DNA of 64,000 nucleotides, taken from the NCBI GenBank assembly GCA_021234155.1, contig JAJEKV010000054.1, positions 6,483,042 to 6,547,041 on the forward strand, in the 5' to 3' direction. This DNA is from Isoetes taiwanensis. Lineage: Eukaryota > Streptophyta > Lycopodiopsida > Isoetales > Isoetaceae. Positions 45,405-55,170 of this stretch are shown here, piece after piece; position 1 is the first letter of the stretch; each line of letters opens with the position of its first letter. The translations under genes and the position numbers were made by a program. Below the pieces are notes generated by a model. That model saw only the letters and a list, made by a program, of their open reading frames with translations, was not told the origin of the DNA and did not search any database.

Positions 45405-47131
45405 TGGGGAAATGATGCCGCTAGGGTTTGCGCCTTAGGACGGCGGCGGCGGCCGCCCGAGCACTGAGAGCCCACAAGACTCTGATCGGTAGCTGGAAGA
45501 GCAGCGACCAGGCTGCTTCTGTTTTGCAGAAGTGCATAGCAGATCATGAGGTCTTCATTATCATCTGCCTTTGGGTCTGCTGCAACAGGGAGTTGGTTGA
45601 AGTATGGCCGCCATTTCAATCTTCTCTTCTCTAAACAACAGACTGCGATATGGTAAGGGTTTGCTTTGTGTTTTTTGCCGTGAGAGTTTTTCTGTTTAAG
45701 CAGTAAATAGGCTAGCAAGCAGGTGCTCCAAAGATTCTGGTGGGTTACTGAACTTGTCTGGATCTCATCTTCTGGCTGACGCTAGGGCATATAAACAGTA
45801 GTAGGCTTGGTTTTTCAGATCTGAGTATGCCATAAATCTGCTTTTGGTTTGAATACTGCTGTGATTTGAAGACCGCACTCACTGCGGTAATGCCTGCACT
45901 CCTTGTAGGCGCTGCTTCCTCAAGCCTGCTAGCTGATATGGCATGGAGTATCAGATCTTCTGTGTCGCTTGCCTAGTATTGTTTGTGTGCTAGGACACTA
46001 AGTGCATTTTCTTTGTGCATTTCGAAGTGTTTCCTTTTCTCAATGCACATTGATAGCTGTCCGTCTATGGATTTTTTCCCCTTCTCTATCCCAGTTAGAG
46101 AGGATGACTTGGTGATCCGTACAGGCCAGATTGGTAAAGCCAGATATACAGGACGGGAGACCTGTGTCTCTTGTAGCTGCAACACATATTCTGTTTAAAT
46201 GTTTAAGCCTTCAAATCTTTAGGGAGTGTGCTTCAGGAGGCAGATACTATTGAAACAGATATTTTGTTCACTGCAACTCCTTTTTGTCATGACGGGGCTG
46301 CCATGAGTCTGTGGGGCTGTAGCATCTTACTGGAAGCTTCTCTGGAAAATCTCCATTGGAATTGCGATTGGCTTTCTCCTGTAGTATTCAAAACTGTTGA
46401 ATATATGTTACTCTGCCTTGCAGCTCTACATGGAAAGAGTAGCCTAGTCTATAGTACCTTTATTGTAGAGAAGAGGTTGAGGCAGTTATACAGGTGGAGT
46501 AGCGGGTTGCTCTAGTAATGGAGGGAGCTCTTGTTAAATTGCCTATAGTACCTTGCTAGTGGGAAGACAGTTGGCAACCTTGCCTAGTACAGATCTACTC
46601 CTGCTTAAAATCTTGCGGGTTGGGCTTCTTGGTAGTGGAGCATATTTCTGGAAGAGCAAGTAAGCCTCCATAGTACTGCTAGTAGGAGAAGAAGGCAGAT
46701 CTTCAGCCGTTCTCATACAATCAAGAGCGGCCTGCCTATCTTATTCTTCTAGGTATTCCTTCGGTGTGTTCTTCAAGATCTTGAGGAATAATGATTGCGC
46801 TCTACAAGTGCTATTACCTTCCCATAGTACCTACAATAGTTGGGAAGAAGGCCACGCCCTCTAGTACTGGAAGAACTAAAAGGCTGAGGAGCACATCATT
46901 TTGCAGGGATGAAGAAGAGGTTGAGAACCTTGACCATAGTACATGGACGTGATCTTAGGGTGGCTTTTCAGTTTGATGGCTGCGTGTATCTTTTGTTACA
47001 ATTCTTTCTATCTGGTGACCAAGAGCATTGTATACTTCCTATCTGGCCTATTGTGGAGCCCACAAGAAGGTCGTGTACCTTGTTTTTATATTAATCAAAA
47101 AATTCGTACCCTCAAAAAAAAAAAAAAAAAA
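45405..47131 (+). mobile_element. 1.73-kb poly(A) retroposon inserted in copia pol
   Basis: The insert starts TGGGGAAATGATGCCGCTAG, has a short GC-rich stretch (GGCGGCGGCGGCCGCC, about 45440) and ends in TTAATCAAAAAATTCGTACC then a run of about 20 A. Poly(A) plus a 12-bp target duplication shows mobilisation by L1-type machinery. No reverse transcriptase is coded; the longest frame is 95 codons (46228) with no known motif. It could be a non-autonomous LINE derivative with only 5' and 3' ends, or a retrocopy of a host RNA. The word TAGTAC recurs seven times between 46450 and 46945. Confidence 0.8.
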
Positions 47132-47232
47132 AAAATCAACTAGCAGATATTTTTACAAAACCTTTGGTTGAGAACAGGTTTACCAAGTTGAGGTTAATAA
47201 ATTGCAAGGATTATAATATGAAGGGAGAATGG

Positions 47233-47760
47233 TGAAGTATGATTATATTATAATCAGAGTAAGTTTATCAGGGTGATAAACTGCCTACCTGGCTAGGTGG
47301 AAGATATCAAGGTCAGTTAAGCTGTAAGCAATAGCCATTAAGCTTATTCTTGAACAGTGAAATAACTAGGGCATTGGTTGAAATAATCGATTCTCCAAGT
47401 GACCATTGACCTAGGTTATGGAATTATTATAATAATTAAGTGTAAAGGTTGTGGTCGGTCAAATAAGATAAAGCCACAATTGAAGCATTCAAATAGAAAG
47501 GTTTTGGAGCGAAACTCACGACGAGACTATGGTGCCGATTCTACATGGATCGGTGCCGACTGCAAATAAATATAAGAAGGATCAACAAGTAAATTATTGT
47601 GCTGTTTTGTTCGGATTCATCAAAGGATGAATGCCAGGGCTATCGAATAAATTGATTCGATTTGTAAGAGCTTGACTCTCACTATTGCTACAGTAATTTA
47701 ATCTATATCTTTGCTACAGTATTTTCTCTTAACCATTGAATAAAACATGTTGTAGAATTT
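47233..47760 (+). repeat. possible 3' LTR of the copia element
   Basis: Pol ends with AAGGGAGAATGG, a good polypurine tract, followed directly by TGAAGTATGATTATATTATA. An LTR therefore should begin at 47233. Its right end is not clear, and no 5' partner is in the window, so only the start is supported. Confidence 0.5.
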
Positions 47761-47837
47761 ATTGTATTGCAAAGGGCCATAACTAAAGGAGTTGTATTAT
47801 CTAGACATTGCACTATCTGACTTTCTTATCAGTTTTT

Positions 47838-48908
47838 ACATCCTTCTTTGGAAGCTGGATTCATCATTTTGGTGCCTAAAATGCCGAGACTCAGGTTATT
47901 AGTGAGTGGAGACGCATTGCTCTAACCAATGTCCTATATAAGGTCATCATGCAATTTCTTGCTAATCGTCTGAAGGCTATTCTAAATAGGTTTACTGGCC
48001 GAGAACAATTGGCCTTCCTTCCTGGAAGATACATTCTGGATAACTATTTGGCAGTATAGGGCATCAAGAAGAGAATTGTATGCTTGTGAAGATGGATTTT
48101 AAGAAAGCATATGAATCCCTAAATATGGGTTTCTAAGATTTGATTATGGTAGCTTTTAGGTATTTCGGGACATTCTTCTGGCTTTTGAGATCATACCTGC
48201 TATTGGTCTCACCCTAACAAATGCCCCATTCTATGGGCTCTGGAAACTGCTCCTGATCCTCGAGCAAGTATGTTAGGATTCCTGGTACTAAAGGCAGGAG
48301 AAACAATTACACTCCTGGGCTTCCACTTTCCCAATCTGGTAGTACCAAAGGACTCTGGTCTCCTTTGTTGGAACGTCTTCAAAAGAAAGTCGCCCTCTGG
48401 TCTGCCAAAGGTCTTGCTATTTCGGGACGTGTAACATTAGCTAATATTGTCCTTGCAGCCTCTCACGTCTACTTCTCATCTGTATTAGTTGCTAAGAAAA
48501 TTGTGTACATTCAGATCCAGGTCATAATCAGGTCATAATCAGGAAGTTCATATGGGGAGTTATGGCCAAGATTGGATGGATTGAGTTGTATAGAAACAAA
48601 AAGGAAGGCGGCCTTGGTTGCAAGGATCCCTTATCTCAGACTCAGGAAAAGGAGATATGTTTCCGACTTTGGTATTTATCAGATTACGTAAACTCAAAGG
48701 GAAGCCTTCCCTTCCTAGAGATGATTTTGAGGCTGCCACCACTATGCTCCCCTTCTGATCTACCTTTGGATGCTTGTAAGATTAATCTTTTCTGGAATGT
48801 TAGGGTTTGGGGATTAGGAAATCTTCCTCTGGCATTGGTACACCCTCCAATCTTTAATAAATGGAGAGTTCACGAGATATCCAAGTTATCCCATACACTA
48901 GAAGTATA
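47838..48908 (+). pseudogene. L1-like LINE reverse transcriptase remnant
   Basis: The opening segment reads FIILVPKNAETQVISEWRRI then ALTNVLYKVIMQFLANRLKA and GREQLAFLPGRYILDN, the finger and palm region typical of plant L1 elements. A piece at about 48085 reads MLVKMDFKKAYESLN, holding the first catalytic Asp. From 48360 to 48640 come WSAKGLAISGRVTLANIVLA and KFIWGVMAKIGWIELYRNKK, matching the C-terminal region of L1 ORF2. The active-site FADD part is deleted and frames change several times, so it is dead. Confidence 0.7.
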
Positions 48909-49969
48909 ATACTACAGATATTACCCTGCCACTCACATTTATGAGGTTCAAACCGCAACAGAATTTAGCAGTAAGAAATAAGAGCTAAGATGCTATTAAG
49001 AGAGAGAAAAAAGGGGTAGTTAAAAGCAGCACCCGTCTATCTTATTTGTGGGCACCAGAACGGAAAGCAAAAACATATGTTCAACATCGTTTTTACAAGT
49101 TTGCAACTGCATCGATAAATTTAATAATTGTTTGTTAGTCATAAAGAGAACACAATGTAAATGTTTATAGGAAGGGAAACAGAGGCTCCCCGTCCGCAAA
49201 ATGCCTTTCTACAAAATCGGCAGGGGGCCTGCGACTCGTGACAGTCGAGATCTGGTCTACCAAATTTTTGCAGAAGGGGAGCCTATGTTTGCTGGACATA
49301 TTAGGGAGCATTCAGAGATTAGGGAAACTGGAAAGACATGCATTGACAGATTAGGGAGCATTTACAGATTAGGGAAGAGATCTGGCAAAGAGTCACTGCA
49401 AAGACGAAAGAAGATTAGGGAGAAAATGTCGAGCTTTTTGCAACCTGCTCGAAGAATCTGCTCTATGCGACCTGCCTTGTGTGTTACTCGAAGTACTAAT
49501 GGCGGCCTGAAGAACCCTAATCTAGCAGCAAACCCTAAAAACAAAACCTGCTCAGTCGGTCATGCGAACTGGAATGACTCAACTTCCATTCCGCGTTGTA
49601 GGCTAGTGCCACGTGGTTGCATAAGAATGCACACCAGGGAATATAGTCGACCCAATTTCCATTCTGTACCCTCATGTTCATAAACCTCTGGAAAACTTGT
49701 GAATTTTAAGTCTCAAAAGGAATCTTGAATCTTGGGGAATTGAATGAGATCTGAAGAGACTCCTGCGGGAAACTTAGAGAATTAAAGGAATCTTGAGAAT
49801 CTTCTCGTGACATTCAACATTCAAGGGATCTCAAGGAAAACCACAAGTAACTTTTTCGCCATTAGTCGTGGGATCAAACAAATACTGCCACAATAAACTT
49901 CTTGTGCGAGCTAAGTTCTTCAATCATCCACCTATATTACAAAGTTATCTTGTATATATGCCCGTCCTC
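48909..49969. other. spacer, no gene recognised
   Basis: A 160-codon frame at 49201-49683 contains an internal duplication of an AGATTAGGGAGCATT word (about 49297-49372) and no known motif; I do not consider it a gene. The rest is AT-rich. Confidence 0.4.
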
Positions 49970-50490
49970 CATCAAACCCTAGATTGTGCCACATGGCATT
50001 TTTTGGACCACACCATCAAACCCTAGATTGTGTATGCCACATCATCAAACTCTAGATTGTGCCACGTTGCATTTCTTATTGCCATGTCATCAAACCCTAC
50101 ATTGTGTGCGCCACATCATCAAATCCTAGATTGTACCGCGTGTCGTTTACAATCTACGATTTGATGACGTGACATGCACCATCTAGGGTTTGATGGCATA
50201 GCACTTTTCACGAAGTTATGTGTATGTCATGCATCAAACCCTAGATTATGCCACATTGCCACATCATCAAATCGATAGATTATACCATGTGGCATTTTTA
50301 TCAAACCCTAGATTTTGCATGCCACATCATCAAATCCTAGATTGTGCCACATGGCATTTTGTATTGCGACGTCATTTAAAGTGTCATGCATCAAACCCTA
50401 GATTGCCACGACATCTAAAGTGACACGTCATCAAGTCCTAGATTGTATGTGCCACGTCATCAAACCCTAGATTGTGCCACGTGGCATTAA
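49970..50490. repeat. tandem repeat of CATCAAACCCTAGATTGTGCCAC units
   Basis: At least twelve units with the core CATCAAACCCTAGATTGTGC are spaced about 28-36 bases apart. The linker is usually CCAC(A/G)TGGCATTT or a TATGCCACAT variant. At about 50150-50200 two units are inverted (ATCTAGGGTTTGATGGCATA). The embedded AAACCCTA equals the plant telobox, but units are not perfect telomere repeats. Confidence 0.85.
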
Positions 50491-51498
50491 ACTATGAAAC
50501 TTGAAATACAATCTTAGTTGAATTTGGAATCAAGGTTGAAGGCCTTATTAACTTACAACAATGGCTTAGACAATATTGCATGTTCCAATATAACATTACT
50601 ATTCCACACATTAATAGCCCACTTCTGTTGAAGGTGGCCAATTTTCTAGTTAGCAAAGAATGCTTGAGCATAAGCACATATCTGGCTACACGAAGTTTGA
50701 TCTAGATTAATTTCTTAAGTCTCCTTGTCCATATGAGCATTAGCACGAATGTTCGAACATACACAAAGTTTGATCTAAATTAACAATTAGATTAAAGCAT
50801 TTTTTTTCCAACCTAATAGCACCATGCAATTTGCAAGCACTGAGCAAACTCGTCCAACCCATAATGTCAGGGCATTATATCATGGAGTGCCTTTTTTTGG
50901 CTCAATAACACATCCAGAGCATCCAAGAAAATCAATTTAGCACCATGATGTGAAACACTGGGCATAATGAGGTTGGCCATCTCGCAGCAACTTGTATTTT
51001 ACAAGTGGCCTCTATTAGCCTAACATATGTTAAGAAGATAAGGTAGCTGAGGAACCAATTGAATCCAAGCACTCCAAAAGAGCAACCCTCCATGTAGAAA
51101 GTGCTAGTCTCCCTTTTGTCCTTTGTTTAAAAATGCATGTTGCCATGTACCTTGCTCATTTTAAACATAAATGATACTACTCAAGTGCACCACTTTTTAT
51201 TTCTTTGTTCAGTGTTCCAAAAAATCGGAGTCTAAGGAATGAGTTACTCCCATTGGTGGGGCTCGATTCCATTATTCATATATCCCCATCCCATTTCTGT
51301 TACATGGGATTCCATTCTGTTGTAAATAAACAACCCGAACACAATATTAAGATGACTAAGAAGATCAAGCCATGTAGCCCTCATATTGCAAACTATTCCT
51401 ATAGTGTGTAATATCGTCACTATCATCCTAAATCATTAAAACTTATGTCTATACCACCATGAATTGCTTCCTGCTCCATCTCAAAATTATATGAGCTA
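50491..51498. other. spacer, no gene recognised
   Basis: AT-rich DNA with frames of at most 68 codons. It ends at the T that flanks the Helitron 3' terminus. Confidence 0.4.
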
Positions 51499-51509
51499 AC
51501 TAGAAAATC

Positions 51510-51529
51510 GGCCGCCCTAACGGGCGGCC
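51510..51529 (-). terminator. Helitron 3' terminal hairpin
   Basis: Perfect 8-bp GC-rich stem with a 4-base loop, GGCCGCCCTAACGGGCGGCC, six bases from the CTAGT end. In Helitrons this hairpin marks where strand transfer stops. Confidence 0.85.
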
Positions 51530-51542
51530 TCTTTTCTGTCTA

Positions 51543-51670
51543 TGAGATGTTCAACCAAATAGCTCTTTATTCATATAAGTGCTTCTTTATATACGACATA
51601 TAAGTGCTTCTTTTGAGATGTTCAAACAAATAGCTCTTTATTCATATAAGTGCTTCTTTATATACAACAT
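51543..51670. repeat. tandem duplication next to the Helitron 3' end
   Basis: GAGATGTTCAA(C/A)CAAATAGC followed by TCTTTATTCATATAAGTGCT and TCTTTATATAC occurs at 51543 and again at 51615, separated by a partial third copy of the ATATAAGTGCTTCTTT word. Confidence 0.8.
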
Positions 51671-52640
51671 TTGGGGTGTACATTCGGTGGTCTTTCCGTA
51701 ATGCACCTTGACGCGATGTTTCGGTGAGAGCAATTTTGATGCCTGCTTGAGAAGTGCACCTTGAGAGAGCAACATAAAGTTGACCATGTGCGAAAACTGG
51801 GGCTGGCAAGTAAAGGCCAACAGTCTCTAGAGATTGGCCTTGCGACTTGTTTATTGTCATCGAGAAAGCCAAACGGATTGGGTATTGCCTCCTGGTGAAT
51901 GGTATGTGCGAATCAGATGGTGTCAGGTTGATCTTTGGAAGTAGGACTGGGGTGCCTCTGAATTGTCCTGTAATTATTTCCACCCGTAGGATTCTCTGTG
52001 TTGCATGGGTGATGCGCAGGCGTGTCCCATTGCACAGTCCACCTTGAGGGTACATGTTCCTGAGCAACATCACTATTGCTCCTACCTTGATGTTGAGCTT
52101 GTGAGGCGGCATTCCGGAGGGTGTGAGCTCGTTAATAAATTCAATCGGGAAATTTTTGATATCCTCTTCGTTTTCCATGTTGAGAGTATCGATGCCAATG
52201 TATGAATGCAAATCTCCATGCAACCTTTGCAAGGTCTTGTCGCTGAGTTTTAAAGTATCCTCATTTTTTGGAGATAATATGGATTTCTCAAATAGATGTT
52301 CCATGCTTGCTGAGTCGATGCTTGTTCCAAATACGTCATCAATAATGTTGTTTTGTGCGATGCATATGTTCGGCAGCTGGACGACGTCTGCATGAAGTGT
52401 AGGCTCGTCGTTCATTCATTCTCCATCTCCAAGTTTTAGTAGGTATTCAGACCATTCTTTCTCGTCTTTACGCAGACGCAGGTTTGTTGTCAATTTGAAT
52501 GTCTTAAAATGTTTCCACAAAGGGTTACTTTTGACACATTTTGACAGGATTTCCATCTTTTTGGCTCGTTTGATTACGGGTAGTTGTTGCCTAAAATTGC
52601 CACCAGCCAATACTATCATTCCTCCAAATGGTCTGGAATT
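51642..52640 (-). pseudogene. Helitron Pif1-type helicase, C-terminal part with one nonsense codon
   Basis: On the minus strand from about 52636: PFGGMIVLAGGNFRQQLPV is the helicase GGDFRQ motif with Asn in place of Asp. The frame continues through LTTNLRLRKDEKEWSEYLL and LKLGDGE to a TGA at 52418-52416, then goes on in the same frame: DEPTLHADVVQLP, FPIEFINELTPSGMPPHKLN, LKVGAIVMLLRNMYPQGGLC-type IKVGAIVMLLRN, GLCNGTRLRI, and the final motifs FSMTINKSQGQSLETVGLYL and GQLYVALSRCTS. These are motifs III-VI of Pif1-like helicases, which unwind DNA during rolling-circle transposition. Walker A and B are missing, so it cannot work. Confidence 0.85.
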
Positions 52641-52981
52641 GCATCGAATTTCCCTCCACGCTCTGCGTCTGTCTCTCCGTGCTGAGTGTTGTACCTATTC
52701 ATGGCCCTTTCCTCTGCTTGGTAGGCCAATCTCTCAGCACGCGCCTCCTCTGTCTCCTTATTCTTTATTTGTGCCCTTCTGTTTCTCTGTGTTTCCGCCG
52801 CTCTATGAAGCCTTTCTTGTCGCTCGACCGGCGTCTCTGTTGCAAGTAGCCTCTCTCTTCTATTTTGATATCTTTCTCTATCCCGAGCACGCTTAGCTTC
52901 CCTCTCGTCTGATGTCTCCTCTCTTTGTCTGTGCGGCATTGTTTTATTTTGCCTCTTTCCTCTCAACAATCTCTGTAACAA
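52616..52981 (-). pseudogene. Helitron Rep-helicase N-terminal Arg/Glu-rich region joined to helicase
   Basis: ORF from 52981: QREETSDEREAKRARDRERY, LLATETPVERQERLHRAAET and EEARAERLAYQAEER-type repeats, the Arg/Glu/Gln-rich leader that precedes the Helitron-like N domain in many plant and animal Helitron proteins. It runs to about 52640 and then switches, by an internal deletion, into helicase coding sequence in a different frame (stop at 52616). The N domain, the HUH nuclease and helicase motifs I-II are lost in the deletion. Confidence 0.65.
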
Positions 52982-53196
52982 CCATGCGTAAAAGCAGGGT
53001 TAGAACAATAGCTTTATAACAGTAACTATCTATCCATGAGCATTCACAATGTTGTGGGAATGGTGACTATTTATGTGTAAAATGTTTTTGAAAATTACAT
53101 GCATGTCTGTCACGTGTAAGCTTGTTGGGTTGCATCCACTTCATTTATTATGTATGCTTTATATCTGACAATAGTTTGTCTTTGAAAAAAAAAAAT

Positions 53197-53935
53197 GCAA
53201 GGCGTTGGATACCATGGCCAACTTTGTTTGGGATAACTTGACATTACTTATCCACTTTATCTATGACGGGCTACAATATAAGGAAACGATTAAAACAATT
53301 GCTTGGTAAAGATTTAAATGTCAAACCTTCAACAGATGTTATTTTGCAATGACAAATCTTTCAAATACCTATGGATCTCCATTTTAGTGTTTTGTGTTAT
53401 TATAATAGAAGAAGACATCAAGTGTTGGACTATTTTGAGTGACATATCTTTCAGATACCTATGGATTTGCATCTTAGTGTTTTGTCTCATTAAATCACAA
53501 TGCTGCACAGACAAAAATGCAACAGTATTTGCGGGAAGTCTCATTAAAATGTGTATAGGATCCACTTGCAACTTAATGATTTTCGAGCATTCATAATAAG
53601 ATGGCATACCAGTTAGTGTGTGAGTTTTTGCTAAAAGAGATTTATGTACATTTTGGAGTGCCACATATGTGTGGCAATCAGACAATTCGGGGAAAAAAAA
53701 TGCAAGACTTTGGATACCACGGCCAACTTTCTTTGGAATAACTTGACATTAGTTATGTACTTTATCTACGACAGACTACAATAAGGAGACGATTAAGACA
53801 ACTGCTTGGTAAACATTTAAATGCGAAACCTTCAACAGATGTTATTTTGGAATGACAAATCTTTCAAATACCTATGGAACTGCATTTTAGTGTTTTGTGT
53901 TATTATAATGGAAGAAGAGATCAAGTGTTTTGTCT
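53197..53935. repeat. two about 235-bp direct repeats within the Helitron
   Basis: 53197-53430 and 53701-53935 share, in order, GGATACCA(T/C)GGCCAACTTT, ATAACTTGACATTA, GACGATTAA-type ACGATTAA, CTTCAACAGATGTTATTTTG, GAATGACAAATCTTTCAAAT-type TGACAAATCTTTCAAATACC and TTTTAGTGTTTTGTGTTATT. A partial third copy (TCTTTCAGATACCTATGGAT) lies at about 53446-53490. They may be captured or amplified Helitron filler. Confidence 0.8.
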
Positions 53936-54960
53936 GTTTGAAGCAACAATCTTGCCAAATTATGTAAGGTTCGTCCCAGGATTGTTTGCATTAATATTAT
54001 TATGAAGCCTGTGTTTTCCTAAACAACCATGCGAAATTTGCATTTGCGCAGTCTTGGATATGGCTAAGATGAAAATCTTGAAGGCATCCACTGTGCTGAA
54101 TAACATCTCAAAATCAAACCCTGCAATAAATCATAAGTTTGGCCATGTCGAATACAGATGAATCGTAAAATAAAGATTGGGCAAGGACCTGTTTGTCGCC
54201 CAATTCGTATCAGACGAATAGAGCAACGCCAGTTTAAATCCAACTTCTTCAAAAGCTTGAATTGCTTTTTCATCTACTGACCGGATACTCGCTCTCTGAC
54301 CACATACTCTGCCAGAGAATCAAATTGCTGCGGACGATTTACAGCATGTTTGGACGATTCTGTGTGATACCTTAGCTGTTTAATCCGAAGCCCACTATGC
54401 CCTGTTGTCCAAAGCCCACTGCTGAGACGTGATTGAGAGCGTAACTTTGTCCTGCCTATCCTAGCTCAAAGCAGGGTTTTTCTACCCCAGGAATCGGATC
54501 TGATCCAAGCACCATGGCAGCTGCCCCTAATCCGCCATAGCCACAGTGCATAAGCCACCGTAGCCATCTGCGTGCAAATCCGTCTTCAGAGCTGGAGGCA
54601 GCAGCAGCAAGATACGGCTACCTGTTTTCAAAGCCCTAAGTCACTTACAGAAACTGCGAATCCGTCTCTCTGAAATAGCCCATCCGCCGCTCAAAACCAA
54701 CGGGATTGAGAGTCAGTGAACATCGCGTGTAGGCTATCCCCTTTTATACTAAAGCATGAACATTCATGAAGCTTCATGAAGCTTCTCGGACTGCCAGACG
54801 AAGCGTCTATCTAGAACATGGAAGAGCCAATATGAAGCGCCTAGAAACCTCCGGTCCCTTCCTAAAAATTTTCAGGCTTACACGTGTGATATAGAGACTA
54901 TCAATTGGGCCACGTGGCATATAAGTGGAGTTACAGACAGCCAGACACCATTTTCTTATT
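53936..54960. other. Helitron 5' half, no gene recognised
   Basis: Frames up to 69 codons, none recognisable. 54500-54620 is GC-richer and could be a fragment of captured host sequence. On the minus strand GTGTCTGGCTGTCTGTAACTCC next to the 5' end resembles the sub-terminal word seen in other plant Helitrons. Confidence 0.4.
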
Positions 54961-54967
54961 ATATAGG

Positions 54968-54987
54968 ACTAGAAAATGGCCCGGGCC
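54968..54987 (-). other. second Helitron-like 3' end abutting the first Helitron's 5' end
   Basis: Reading the minus strand, GGCCCGGGCC (54987-54978), ATTTT, then CTAGT (54972-54968) has the same layout as the true 3' end at 51499, and its last T is the first T of TCCTATATAATAAG. This looks like two Helitrons head to tail, the upstream one reaching into the GC-rich and CT-rich block. Confidence 0.45.
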
Positions 54988-55170
54988 TGGCCCTTTTCTC
55001 TTGCACCTATTCCTCGGCTCGGCCCCTCCGGGGCCTCGCCTCGGTTTGGGCCCATCCACGTGCCCTTTTCTGTTGCGCCCTTCCTCGGCTTGGCCCCTCT
55101 GGGGCCTCGCCTCGGTTTGGACATCCTTGGAACTATTCCTCGGCTCGGCCGAGGCCTCGCCTCGGTTTTT
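54988..55170. repeat. GC-rich repeat, three CCTCGGCTCGGCC...CTCGGTTT units
   Basis: Three units of about 50-70 bases (ending near 55050, 55121 and 55168), each with CCTCGGCT(C/T)GGC and GGCCTCGCCTCGGTTT. The first two also share GCCCTTTTCT(C/G)TTGC. Confidence 0.8.

Larger units (their letters stand above)
43715..47235 (+). pseudogene. Ty1/copia pol remnant: reverse transcriptase and RNase H, split by an insertion
   Basis: Coding sense starts upstream of the ATG at 43919 (GRDPSGRSRRLKNN, about 43850). RT motifs in order: WNKAMEKELSAFKRTDTFEL, CKWIYKIKQGTD, YKARLVAQGFTQRKGIDYED, VHHMDVTTAFLNAKLDEDVY, VYGLKQSPRQWY, the active site ALYVDDNVMIG (about 44511) and DLGELKKFLGIEV. RNase H follows: FCDSDWGGDPDERKSTSG and SLSTAEAEYA-type ALSTAEAEYAA. 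A TAG at 45254 stands where a Tyr is usual. The frame reads on to TENQL at 45403, where a 1.7-kb insertion separates it from ADIFTKPL at 47143, and it ends at 47235. Gag, protease and integrase are absent: this is a 5'-truncated, dead copy. Confidence 0.9.
51499..54968 (-). mobile_element. Helitron, 3.47 kb, minus strand, internally deleted
   Basis: The 3' terminus on the minus strand is an 8-bp perfect hairpin (GGCCGCCC, loop GTTA, GGGCGGCC; 51510-51529), six bases, then CTAGT at 51503-51499, followed by host T: the CTRR|T rule of Helitrons. The 5' terminus is read as TCCTATATAATAAGAAAATG from 54968, the TC-plus-TATATAATAA style common in plant Helitrons. Helicase and N-terminal gene pieces lie inside in the right orientation. 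No HUH replication initiator (Rep) motif is present, so movement would need a partner. The base before the 5' TC is G rather than A, so the exact 5' end needs checking. Confidence 0.75.

Noticed and set aside
49970-50490. Interstitial telomere or CRISPR-like array
   Set aside because: Units contain AAACCCTA but are not (TTTAGGG)n, and spacing and linkers are irregular and related to each other, unlike CRISPR spacers; the genome is eukaryotic.
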